This document shows positions 46,661 through 55,681 of a stretch of DNA of 64,000 nucleotides, piece after piece (position 1 is the first letter of the stretch; every line of letters starts with the position of its first letter). The stretch is from Desulfosarcina sp. BuS5. GTDB lineage: Bacteria > Desulfobacterota > Desulfobacteria > Desulfobacterales > BuS5. Location of the stretch: the NCBI RefSeq assembly GCF_028752835.1, contig NZ_CP087952.1, positions 2,709,041 through 2,773,040 on the forward strand. Reading direction: 5' to 3'. Under the pieces are notes generated by a model. That model saw only the letters and a program-made list of their open reading frames with translations, did no database searches and was not told the DNA's origin. Position numbers and translations under genes: made by a program.

Positions 46661-47899
46661 TTAAATAGGTGACGAACCAACTTCAATCTGTAATATTTTT
46701 CCAATCGGAATATAGGCGCTTAATGCATTCAATCTTTTACAAAATTGTTCCTGCGCTTTTCGGCGGCTTGGTTGTTGAAGAGGCTCCAATCGGACAACCA
46801 CTCTGTCTGCTTCAGATTTGATCCATCCATGAGACTGAGTGATGGCATAAAACAAGTCCACATATTCATTTTCATTCGGGTAATGACACAATAACCAGTC
46901 AGTCATATCCTTACGCGCATTCCATAATGAAGCTGTAACAAAATCAAAAAGATTTTTTCCTTCATTATCAATCTTCTTAAAGGAATTATAATCCTCAAGA
47001 GTAGAAACATCCACCTTTTCAGGCAGTTGTTTTTTCTCATTGAGGAGCTTTGTGAGCTCTGCCTCTAACTGGCTTATTCCTGATTCTAAACAGGCTTTCA
47101 AGCTGTTTTCGCGCCTTGAGCCATCTTTGTTTAAAACTTCCTTAGTCCTTGAATTTTTTTTATGCTTTTTATCAAGCTTTTTACGTACGGTCTTAATTTC
47201 TTTCTCAATGGATTTGATAGCAGGATTTGCTATAAGCTGTTTATCGCTATCTAATGTTTTAAAGCCGGGGTGATAATGAAAAGGATGCCTGTCATGGAGG
47301 TGTTTAAATGTATTTTCAGAGGCACCCCAGCGGTTCAATATAGCTTGTGCGCATTGAAGAGTAGTTATAGGTCTGCCGTCATCCCATGCAAGACAGCATG
47401 TCCGACGGTTGCTGGTCTGATTCCAAAGATAAATTTTCCTGAGTTCAAAGGTTTTAGTTTTACCATTTTCCTCCAGGGTGAAGGTCTTTTCACCCTCGAA
47501 AATGCGGTATTTTTTGTTGTTCATCTCAAAGGATTCGTTAAAACAATCATCATCTAACTCCTTGAGTTTTTTTGAATCAACGTGTTTTTCCCAAGTAACA
47601 AAGGGAATTTTATCTTCAATAAGAGAGTTAAAAAATGGAGCGCCATACCCTTCTCTGTCAAAGACCATGATGGGAGGCTCTGTAAGTTCCTTGGCCCATT
47701 TTTTTTCAGTTCGACAATATGAGTTTTAAGATCGCCTTTTCCTTCTTGAATCTGAAAATCAACAATACGACCACTTTCATCGCATGTAACTATATTTGTT
47801 TGTCCCGGCATCATCATTTTGCGCTGTGTATTAAAGGCAAGATGAATTTTTCGTCTGCCTGTGTATGGAAGCAGATGCCCATCTGCAAACCATATACAG
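46661..47899 (-). pseudogene. ISa transposase copy 2, C-terminal part, frameshifted
   Basis: Two frames cover the C-terminal 410 or so residues of the 691-residue ISa transposase. The break is at a T run (8 T here, 9 T in copy 3) that turns HIVELKKKWAKELTE into HIVELKKNGPRNLQ. The remainder (VFDREGYGAPFFNSL onward) is as in copy 3. The N-terminal part lies beyond the ISb insertion. Confidence 0.85.
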
Positions 47900-47977
47900 G
47901 TACTGACCTGGGGTGTCCAAAAACTCAGTTTTGTGGCTACTTTTTTTGCTTAACTTTTGGCCCTATCGTGAGTGCGA

Positions 47978-48283
47978 TTAATATCTTGGCACATTGTTGG
48001 GGTCATGAAATGCAGCATTAAAATTATCTTCCCCAACCAAATCCCGGCATTCTTTGCACTCCTGCCATATCCCTGAATGGCTGTTATTGTACTGAAAATG
48101 ACAGAGACTCTCGTGCTCGTGATGATATTGGCAATAATCTCCACCTTTTATAGATGCAAAAGAAGTGTCACAGCAAATCCATTGGTCACAACATTTTGTT
48201 TTTATTAAAGGAACAGAATCGTTTCCACAAAAGCTACAATGTTTGCCAGGGATTATTTTTGCTTGCAATCTATCATATGTCAT
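47978..48283 (-). CDS. Small cysteine-rich protein carried by ISb (copy 2)
   Basis: 101 residues, nearly the same as the copy at 42163. Cysteine pairs at HCSFCGND, KCCDQWICCD and CKECRDLVG, with His-rich YCQYHHEHESLCHFQ, suggest a zinc-binding fold. It is read divergently from the transposase, with a shared 136-base control region. Amino-acid changes between the copies (Y/H, H/Q, E/H) are conservative. Confidence 0.6.
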   Translation of the reverse strand: MTYDRLQAKIIPGKHCSFCGNDSVPLIKTKCCDQWICCDTSFASIKGGDYCQYHHEHESLCHFQYNNSHSGIWQECKECRDLVGEDNFNAAFHDPNNVPRY

Positions 48284-48419
48284 TCAGGCACCTTCAATAT
48301 TTTCAGTAAAATTTGCGTAGACCATAACAAAATGCCGTCAATAATTCAAAATTGCTGATTGAAAAAAATTATTATTCCCTATATATTCAAATATTTTAAC
48401 CAAAAAGATGGTTATTGCT

Positions 48420-50059
48420 ATGAGTAAAGTTTCAAAATTAAAAAAAGTAGAACTGCCTGGAAAGACAAAGCAGTTGATCGTACTCGTATAATTAAGTATC
48501 AGAAAGCTGAGCTGAAACGTACTAAAAATGAACGAAATAAATACAAGTCTGAACTCCGGAAAAATAGACAAGAATTAGAACAAGAACGTAAAAAGAACAC
48601 ATTGTCGGTTAATAGTAAGGAGGAATTGATTTTTATTTCTTTACGCCTATTTTTGGTCGGACACGTTGGATTCAGAGCAATATCAAGGATGTTTGGCATT
48701 TTACAAGCATACCTTGGGATAACCAAAACACCGTGCCCTCAAACGATCATTAACTGGGTCACCAGATATTCACTATCAAAAATCTGGAACTATAAAGGGC
48801 TTTCTTCTGTTTCTTTTGATATGGATAAGATTGTAAATGGTGCTATTTGGATGATAGATACCTCAATAGCATTGGGAGCTGATAAAATTCTTGCTATTTT
48901 GGAGCTTAGAACTGATCATTTTAAAAATCATGAAGGTGCTCCAACTCTTGAAAACATCAATTGTGTAGCAATTTCAGTGGCGAAATCATGGACTGGAGAA
49001 TCCATTGCAAATTTTTTACAAAAGGTGATTCTCATCACCGGAAAACCTGCTGCATATTTGAAAGACGGAGGAATGGACCTCATGAAAGGTGTCAGACTCC
49101 TAAATGAAAGAGGATTTTCAAGTTTCTCCATTGATGATATTTCTCATGTTGTTGCCAATCTATTAAAAAAAGAATATACAAAACATCCTTCGTATGACTG
49201 TTTTATCTCTGCTTGCGGACAAGCCTCAAAAAAATTTAAGCAAACAGTACTTGCATTTTTTGCACCCCCAAAGGTTTCGACAAAAGCTCGATTCATGAAT
49301 ATTCATCGAATGGTGAAATGGGCTGAAATGGTTCTTAAGCACTCACCACGGGGGCGAGTTTCAAAGGACTCTGTAGTTTCAAAACTTAGGAATTATCTTG
49401 GTAAACTTCCTGAATATAAACAGTTTATCAAGCGATTTCTTCGTGATGCATCTCCTCTTTTAAAAAGCCAGGAAATTCTTAAAGCTCAAGGCTTGAATAT
49501 GAAAACCTACAAAGAGTGCAAAGAACTTTTAAAAAATATCCCTCAAAGCTCTCAAGTACGTATCGGTTTTATTACCTGGATGGAAAAACAATTAATAGTC
49601 GCTGAATCATTGGGCATGGGCAATACTGGAATGCCTATTTGTTCTGATAATATTGAATCCCTGTTTGGACTTGGTAAAACACATGGTACAGGAGAAGTAA
49701 AAGATGCAAACCGAATTGCACTTCGTTTACCGGCTTTTTGCGGATCTGTGAATAGAGAATCCGTTCGGATGGCAATGGGCGTTACAGTAAAGGAACAACA
49801 GGAAGTTGAAAATAAGTTGTTGTCTTTAACTCGGCAGCGCCGAAAAATTTTACCAACCCCCGGAAGCCTTACAGATAGTTTGTCAACTGAGTTTGACTGT
49901 GGTTTAACTCTTCTACCGGTGCCAAAAAATGATGAAAAATCAAAAGATGTAACTGATATTACAGCAAATTTTGAACAATTAGGTGGGCCCGTAAATAAGT
50001 TTACAAAACAACCTTATGCGCCCAATAATGCCGAATATAATAACCGTGCCGCAGCTTAA
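48420..50059 (+). CDS. ISb transposase, probably made by -1 frameshifting
   Basis: The main frame gives 485 residues from a TTG at 48602, but it is open back to 48428 and encodes a Lys/Glu-rich coiled coil with no ATG. An ATG at 48420 in the other frame gives MSKVSKLKK and meets seven A residues at 48440-48446 followed by G. A -1 shift there joins SRTAWKDKAVDRTR and gives about 546 residues. DDE residues: WMIDTSIALG, YLKDGGMDLMKG and SDNIESLFGLGK. The same A run is in copy 1. The alternative is translation from TTG or AUU without the coiled coil. Confidence 0.75.
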
Positions 50060-50223
50060 TAAGCATTTGTTTAACCACATTCAAATATAAATAATGGGTA
50101 TTATCAACATGTTAATGCTTTGTTTATAAATGGAGCAAATTGACATACATAACTTATATTCTGAAGGGGGGGCCAAATCCTGAGCAAGCTAATTATGGGG
50201 ATTTAGACACCCCAGTACTGACC

Positions 50224-51050
50224 AATCCGCCTAAAAGCTGTTGCTTAAAAAATAATTTACAAAGAGATGTGGAAAATCGTAAATTACAAGCTGCATAGAA
50301 CCATTGCCAAACATCTCTTTTTGGGGGCAATTTATTGAGGCCCAAAATAAGCCCCGCTTCTTTCTGGTTAATATTTTTCAGTTGTTCTATGGATTTGATA
50401 TTATTGGCGACCATCAACAAGAAAACTAAAAATATTTTATAGGCAGAACCAAAATAACCCATTATCAGCTTAAGCCATTGATTTGTACTAATTAAAACAA
50501 TTAGATAAGGGAATATCCCTGCAAAACGAGTGAATTTCCAATCATGAAGGCTCTTAAATGGTTGTTCGTCTTTTGAAACAAGTTGTTCGCCGAATTCAAA
50601 ATCAAGCTCCTGCTGTTTTTTTTGATTTTCTAATCGTTTAGCTTTTCTCTCTTTAGCGAGAATGACAGCCTTGGTGCCCTGTATGCGTTTGTGCTGCGTG
50701 CTCTTGCGATGTTGTTCAAGATTTTTGCCCATTTTGGGATTATATCCACCCAATAAGCCTTCTGTCCCAAATTTTTTTTTGCTCTCAATGTAATTGTGTA
50801 TCGTTTGTCTGCTAATATTAAGGGCACCAGCCAATAAAGATTTATTCGCACCCAATTCAACGGCATCAACAACAAATATTTTTTTTGCCGGCTTGTCAGA
50901 AATATCAACCTTTTTAACAATGATATCGCGGTTTTTAAGGGTAATCATGTGCTTATTTCTTCTGTTAAAAACCAACGACAAATTTGCGCCAATCATTTTG
51001 GTGTTATCGTTTTTTTTCTTTGGTATATCTGGAAATAGTTGTTTTTGCAT
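50224..51050 (-). pseudogene. ISa transposase copy 2, N-terminal part
   Basis: About 275 residues from MQKQLFPDIPKKKND to LLGGLVST, the same as the first 40% of the copy 3 protein. It has the HTH segment ANKSLLAGALNISRQTIHNYI and a Lys-rich linker. It is cut by ISb after codon 275, where copy 3 continues CIWFADGHLLPY. Confidence 0.85.
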
Positions 51051-51281
51051 AATTGATACCTTAATGTGGTGTACGCAATGTGAATTTTTAATAAGGTATC
51101 ACAAAAAAATATTTTTTACAAAATAAATTTACATTAAATAAAAGAAATAGTTAAAATAAAATAGGTTAAACATATGAATGTCCAACATTATGCTTGTCCA
51201 ATAAATTACTGGAGAATAGTCTAACTACCTGAATAATAAGGCTTTACGCATTTCTATTCACTTTGTACGTTCCGAGGTCTG

Positions 51282-51596
51282 TATATAATAGAATGGCCGT
51301 CAAATTTTATGGTCTGCCTTCAGGCCGTAAAATCGAAAAGTTTTTGGTTTGTGGGATATGAAGTTTTATTCTGGATGTTTTATGTTTTTTTTTAGCGGAT
51401 TAGATTTGGCACAAAATCAACGACATGTCATTATGGTGTCATAAAATATATATTTTATTGTAGCACCAAATCAACGAGGTAAAGGAAATTGTGTCTGTTG
51501 GAAGAATAGAAAAGCTGAAATAGCTTTTAGATTTATTTGATGTGGCATAGTCAGACAAAAATGTGGGCAAAAAAATCAGAATTGCTTTGATAATTT
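51282..51596. other. Gene-free stretch between ISa copy 2 and fic
   Basis: AT-rich, 315 bases. GGTCTGCCTTCAGGCC forms a small hairpin at about 51311-51330. No reading frame of note and no known repeat were seen. Confidence 0.6.
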
Positions 51597-53135
51597 CTAA
51601 CCGAAAATCTCTGCGTATTTTTCTTCAATCGCTTGAATTTCACTATCGGTTAGTTTTTCGAATTCTTTTTCACTTGCACGTTTTGATAGCTTTCCATCGT
51701 TTTGAGTAAGGAAGCGTATGAGCAAATCAACAAGTTTATCGGGCATATCAATATAGTTTTTGATGAATTCATTAAGAATATCATATTTTTTAAGATATGC
51801 AACTTCCTCAGGAAGCGTTTTATTTACAGTTTCTTCAACGCATTCAAAGAAAAACTCGGCCTGTTTCGTTGCATCAAAATAACGATATAGATTGATAGTC
51901 TCGTTTAGAACATCAACATTGTTTTTTTCTGTTGGTCGCCATTCGATAAAATCAAGCCTTGGCTTTGAAAAATGCTCCAATGTCTTTCTATATTCTTCTA
52001 TCCGATCCAAAATAACAGCGGATACCGGAAATATTAATCCTTTCTGGACAAAACCTTTTTCAGCCAAGACATGGTGAAACAAATAGCGGTGAATCCTGCC
52101 ATTTCCATCTTCAAAGGGATGAATAAAAACAAAACCAAAGGCAAGTATAGTGGCTAATAAAACAGCATCAAAATCATCCTTACAAAGAAGCTCATATGTA
52201 TCGATAAGACCTGATAACAAGGTGCTTAAATCTTCAGCGCGAGCGGAAATATGATCGGGCATGGGCATACCCGTGCTGCGATCATGCTCACCAACAAAAC
52301 CACTTTCCTTTCGTAACCCTGCTTTTATAAAGCGATTATCTTCAATAACAATTTGCTGTAAATACTCCAGCTCTGAAATGCTGAGTTTCCGCTGCCCAGC
52401 TTCACTTATCGCCCGTCCCCATCGCTCTATTCGGTTGTGTGGAGGGGTTTCGCCTTCGATTGTATAAGAAGCTTTTGAATCTTTCAGCAAAAGAAAAGCA
52501 GCAGCCCGGCTTAAAAGATCGGGGTGAGTCTGGCCGATATTTTTTATGGCTGTTTCTGATAGCTTCTCGCCAATACACTTTTCAAGTTTTTTCGTCTTTC
52601 GGATCAAAGGGCAAAAATTACGCGTCCCCGGCAAGTTATTACGAACCCGATGTCGCTTGGATGAATACGACTTTCCTTCATATTGTAATTTGCTATCAAT
52701 AAGAGGGACAAAGTTTCCTGTTGTTGCGTCTTCAATATATAGTTGCTCATCACGCAACCATTCCCACAAAAACCACAGTCTTCGGCTATAGCTGCCCGTT
52801 GGTTCTGTACGAATAATTACCTGAATTTCTCTGGCTTCAATTTTTTGAAACAATGCATTGAGAACAGCCAGATCAACGCCCTCATATTTAAGCGCAAAGA
52901 TCAAATGCCCATAAAGTGTGTCTTGCGGTTTATGGCGCGGTGTAAAAATATGCCAGCGCTCATGATCATATTTTTTATGTTTCGTGCCTATGGCACATAG
53001 AAAATCGGGAACAGGCACTTTCAAACCATGTGCTGAAATTAATGCAGAATATCCGGCTAAACTGTACCCCTCCTTCAAAGCTGAAAAACCATGAAAAACA
53101 GTTGCGCGCCGTGAATTTTGATTATAAATTACCAT
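51597..53135 (-). CDS. Class II Fic family protein
   Basis: 512 residues. The Fic core motif HPFEDGNGRIHRY (catalytic His, anion-binding GNGR) lies near residue 340. An inhibitory motif SYTIEGE (S/TxxxE-G/N) is at about 235, before the core, which defines class II: the Glu blocks ATP until the helix moves. The N-terminal 200 residues include HERWHIFTPRHKPQDTLYGHL, and the C-terminal 90 a helical wing. Fic enzymes usually AMPylate a hydroxyl on a target protein; the target is unknown. Three repeats upstream may be an operator. It sits in the ISa-bracketed module. Confidence 0.92.
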   Translation of the reverse strand: MVIYNQNSRRATVFHGFSALKEGYSLAGYSALISAHGLKVPVPDFLCAIGTKHKKYDHERWHIFTPRHKPQDTLYGHLIFALKYEGVDLAVLNALFQKIEAREIQVIIRTEPTGSYSRRLWFLWEWLRDEQLYIEDATTGNFVPLIDSKLQYEGKSYSSKRHRVRNNLPGTRNFCPLIRKTKKLEKCIGEKLSETAIKNIGQTHPDLLSRAAAFLLLKDSKASYTIEGETPPHNRIERWGRAISEAGQRKLSISELEYLQQIVIEDNRFIKAGLRKESGFVGEHDRSTGMPMPDHISARAEDLSTLLSGLIDTYELLCKDDFDAVLLATILAFGFVFIHPFEDGNGRIHRYLFHHVLAEKGFVQKGLIFPVSAVILDRIEEYRKTLEHFSKPRLDFIEWRPTEKNNVDVLNETINLYRYFDATKQAEFFFECVEETVNKTLPEEVAYLKKYDILNEFIKNYIDMPDKLVDLLIRFLTQNDGKLSKRASEKEFEKLTDSEIQAIEEKYAEIFG

Positions 53136-53175
53136 TTTTGTGAATTACTTTTTAAATTTTTTTTACCCATAGTGG

Positions 53176-53241
53176 CATGAAAAACGATTATTGTCCATGA
53201 AAATCAATTATAAAGTAATAAGTTCATGAATATTAATTACA
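53176..53241 (-). promoter_or_regulatory. Three direct repeats upstream of fic
   Basis: CATGAAAAACGATTAT (53176), CATGAAAATCAATTAT (53196) and CATGAATATTAATTAC (53225) are spaced 20 and 29 bases apart, about two and three helical turns. They lie 41-106 bases before the fic start. They are candidates for a repressor or autoregulator site. The rest of the 179-base gap has no gene. Confidence 0.45.
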
Positions 53242-53314
53242 TAGAAAAACTAAAAACGCTGTCAACAACCCCTGAGCTAAAGATATCCTGACTTACCCAA
53301 TGGTCATTGTTTGG

Positions 53315-54343
53315 TCATTCTCCAATACCGAAGTATCTACGGACGTTCACAACCTTCCAGAGCAACATCGGGTTCCGCGTAATACGATCCTGCACGTCTG
53401 CATCTGTTGTTAAGAATGACGGCTCTATTTTCCCCTTGGTAAGGATGCGGTCGAGAAACTCCATTTCCTGCGCAGACAAAGGATAGACTACTGCAAGCTG
53501 CTCCCGGCATTCACTCACCAGGCGCTGAACAAACATTGAAATATTTTCGCCGCCGGAGACAAAATTTTCACGGAGAACGGGAATCAGCATTCGCTTTAAC
53601 TCCTCTGGATCAAAAGCAACGTCTTTTAGAGAAATTGTCCGCCAATCCTTTCGATTCAACGCCCCATAGACGACAAACGCGGTACGCAGACGCTTCTGAT
53701 CCAGTTTAACGTTACAGAGCAATTGATGAGTATCAAATAGATCCCGTGCCTGGTGCCGGGCGAACAGAGCGGCCAGCTTTCCGGCAGCAAGTTCATGAAT
53801 GTCAAGAACGGGAATATTTCTGGCCCGAAAGTCGCCAATGGCACGAAAATCGACAGATTGCACTTCCCAGAGTGGCTGCCTGAACATGAAGTTCAGATCA
53901 ACTTCAAGGTTGCCTGACTGTCCTGTAAAGCTTTGATACTTCAGCCTCCATTTTCCCCCGGCGTGTTCAATCGGTATTCTTTTGACAGTAAATCCTTCTC
54001 TGTAAAACACCGCGCCAACCGCCTGCTCTACTTTGGGACGATCCGCCAGCATCTCCTCACGTTCGACCACGCCAATATAGTTAAGATCAATATCAACCGA
54101 CAGCCGTGGAATATTGAACACAAACAGGTTCAATGCAGAACCACCTTTCAAAGCTAATTTCCCTTTGAGAAAAGGATGCGAATTCAACAAGTTCAACAGG
54201 TTTAGCAGATGGAATACTTTTTCGATTACATCGGCCCTGAAACCAGTTGATTCCGCAACCGGTAAAATCTCTGATGCTGAAAATATCACAATACTTCTCC
54301 CCAGGATTGATTCAGTATTTCGTCCGGAACTATCAAGTTCCAT
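53315..54343 (-). CDS. abiEii: AbiEii toxin, nucleotidyltransferase of a type IV toxin-antitoxin
   Basis: 342 residues. LALKGGSALNLFVFNIPRLSVDIDLNYIG is the DNA polymerase beta-like nucleotidyltransferase signature (GGS...DxD) at about 60-90. VLDIHELAAGKLAALFARHQARDLFD is the second AbiEii motif with the conserved Lys and Asp. The toxin inhibits growth, in related systems by altering tRNA or using GTP, and gives abortive phage defence. The gene overlaps the abiEi end by 58 bases, so they are co-translated. Confidence 0.92.
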   Translation of the reverse strand: MELDSSGRNTESILGRSIVIFSASEILPVAESTGFRADVIEKVFHLLNLLNLLNSHPFLKGKLALKGGSALNLFVFNIPRLSVDIDLNYIGVVEREEMLADRPKVEQAVGAVFYREGFTVKRIPIEHAGGKWRLKYQSFTGQSGNLEVDLNFMFRQPLWEVQSVDFRAIGDFRARNIPVLDIHELAAGKLAALFARHQARDLFDTHQLLCNVKLDQKRLRTAFVVYGALNRKDWRTISLKDVAFDPEELKRMLIPVLRENFVSGGENISMFVQRLVSECREQLAVVYPLSAQEMEFLDRILTKGKIEPSFLTTDADVQDRITRNPMLLWKVVNVRRYFGIGE

Positions 54344-55092
54344 TTCTTAACCAATCGGCCACCTCGGCGCTTTTTGCTTATCAGATAATGAGGCCGCTGG
54401 GGACAGAACTTACGCAAAGGTTTCAGGTGGACATCATCAATCATCAGGGTTTCCTTATGCTGTTCCAGGAAAAATCCGACTTTTGCGGCGGTAGTCGCGT
54501 TTTCCAAAAGCAAGACATACTCGAAAACCTGGTCTATGTCGAAAAACTCCACAGATTCAAGAGACCTCCATATCTCTTCCCAACTTCCGGTCAATTCCGG
54601 CCGATCCAGCACATCTACAAGGGTTCTTTCAAGGCTGGTTACACGCAGTTTTACTCCGGAACGTTTGTGCCGGACGACACTAAACATCTCCTTGCCTTTA
54701 GCACGAAGCGATCGCGGCACGGGCACCCCCCTGATTTCATAAGACCGAAACCTGACAGGGAGAGCCCTCCGGGTGGTCAAATAGTGCAGTCTTGTGTAAA
54801 CCGAGTATGCTTTTCCGTGGAATTCCAGAGCGGTATGGTAAGCAAGAACAGCATTTTTGGTTATTTTTGCGGTCAAAAGATAAGGATCAACCGGGCTTGA
54901 ATCAGGTAAAGAGCCAAAAGGAACAACCGCATACAATCCGCGTCGAACAGGTATTATTCGGCCTTGTTTTCGATAGTATGTCAGAATCGCTTTACGGGTA
55001 CTCGGCTTGCCGGAACCCTTCTCAGAGAGAAAAAGATCCAACTCCCCTACCGTAAACACATCGTGTTGTGATAGAAATTCTCTCAATTTCAT
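54286..55092 (-). CDS. abiEi: AbiEi antitoxin, type IV toxin-antitoxin
   Basis: 268 residues. The N-terminal winged helix (FTVGELDLFLSEKGSGKPSTRKAILTYYRKQGRIIPVRRGLYAV) binds the operator. The central part is AYHTALEFHGKAYSVYTRLHYLT and VTSLERTLVDVLDRPELTGSWEEI. The C-terminal domain provides the antitoxin function. In characterised AbiE systems AbiEi represses its own promoter by binding inverted repeats; a 13-base palindrome lies 35 bases upstream here. It is the first gene of the pair. Confidence 0.92.
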   Translation of the reverse strand: MKLREFLSQHDVFTVGELDLFLSEKGSGKPSTRKAILTYYRKQGRIIPVRRGLYAVVPFGSLPDSSPVDPYLLTAKITKNAVLAYHTALEFHGKAYSVYTRLHYLTTRRALPVRFRSYEIRGVPVPRSLRAKGKEMFSVVRHKRSGVKLRVTSLERTLVDVLDRPELTGSWEEIWRSLESVEFFDIDQVFEYVLLLENATTAAKVGFFLEQHKETLMIDDVHLKPLRKFCPQRPHYLISKKRRGGRLVKKWNLIVPDEILNQSWGEVL

Positions 55093-55126
55093 AACCCAGT
55101 CTATTTGACTTCATGTCGATTTGATT

Positions 55127-55139
55127 GTAAATAATTTAC
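55127..55139 (-). promoter_or_regulatory. Palindrome upstream of abiEi, possible operator
   Basis: GTAAATAATTTAC is a perfect 13-base palindrome just upstream of abiEi, where an AbiEi-controlled promoter is expected. Confidence 0.4.
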
Positions 55140-55245
55140 GATTATCCCGCATGTTTGTCAAATAATTGTTCGCAGAATTTTTGACAGATGAGCAAGAGAT
55201 AGGGATATTTTTTTAGTACCACCCCGCACTTGTGTCAAATTTTCT

Positions 55246-55279
55246 CCAATCTTAACTTTTGAGTAAAAGTTAAGATTGG
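55246..55279. repeat. Perfect inverted repeat upstream of the WGR-recombinase pair
   Basis: CCAATCTTAACTTTT and AAAAGTTAAGATTGG flank GAGT. The core TCTTAACTTT recurs in the second inverted repeat at 55356-55395. It may be a regulator site, a terminator or a recombinase core. Confidence 0.7.
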
Positions 55280-55355
55280 GGGAAACCTGCATCTTTAATG
55301 ATTTCGATAATTTAACCTCTATTTTTTCATTTACGGAAAAATTTGTTAAAAAAAT

Positions 55356-55395
55356 ATCTTAACTTTATATCATTTTTATGCTATATAGTTAAGAT
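55356..55395. promoter_or_regulatory. Second inverted repeat, next to the start of the WGR gene
   Basis: ATCTTAACTTTATA (55356-55369) and TATAGTTAAGAT (55384-55395) form a related inverted pair that ends one base before the ATG at 55397. Its place over the likely promoter and leader fits autoregulation. Confidence 0.5.
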
Positions 55396-55396
55396 T

Positions 55397-55672
55397 ATGA
55401 TTCAGTTAAATCTTTTTGAACCAAGCACCATTAAATTTGATCATCTTGTGGCCGACACGGCCAGGCAGGCATATTATAAAGTTTGGCTGGAATCGCTGAT
55501 GGGAAAATATCTGGTAAGAAAAGAGAGCGGGACAAAAAAATATACCCTGGATAAACGGATTTGGAAGTTTGACGATTTTGTGCAGGCTGAAAAATTTTAT
55601 ATCAGGAAAGTAAAGGAGAAAACCAATCCAAACCGGAAATCGAAACTCAAATATAATTTTGCAAAAAAGTAA
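55397..55672 (+). CDS. Small WGR-like domain protein
   Basis: 91 residues from MIQLNLFEPS; an in-frame ATG at 55343 lies within the inverted repeats and is less likely. YYKVWLESLMGKYLVRKESGTKKYTLDKRIWKFDDFVQAEKFYIRKVKEKTNP resembles the WGR fold (strand-rich, followed by a helix over AEKFYIRKVKEK) known as a nucleic-acid-binding module in PARP and stand-alone bacterial proteins. No catalytic residues. It is 9 bases upstream of the recombinase gene, so the two are co-expressed. Confidence 0.55.
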   Translation: MIQLNLFEPSTIKFDHLVADTARQAYYKVWLESLMGKYLVRKESGTKKYTLDKRIWKFDDFVQAEKFYIRKVKEKTNPNRKSKLKYNFAKK

Positions 55673-55681
55673 GGAAGAGCG

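Larger units (their letters stand above)
47909..50214 (+). mobile_element. ISb copy 2, complete, with 9-bp target duplication
   Basis: 2306 bases with terminal repeats TGGGGTGTCCAAA and TTTAGACACCCCA. The target GTACTGACC is present at 47900-47908 and again at 50215-50223, and one copy occurs at the matching place in intact ISa (62912-62920). This shows insertion of ISb into ISa directly. It encodes a DDE transposase (+) and a small Cys-rich protein (-). The IS family could not be named. Confidence 0.95.
46608..51281 (-). mobile_element. ISa copy 2, interrupted by ISb copy 2
   Basis: Ends are CAGACCTCGGAA at 46608 and TTCCGAGGTCTG at 51281. Without the ISb insert and one target duplication it is 2359 bases, one base shorter than intact copy 3. 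The missing base is in a T run at about 47698-47706 and shifts the transposase frame. ISb sits at 47909-50214. The left flank is an IS4 fragment and the right flank unrelated sequence, with no clear target duplication. Confidence 0.9.
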
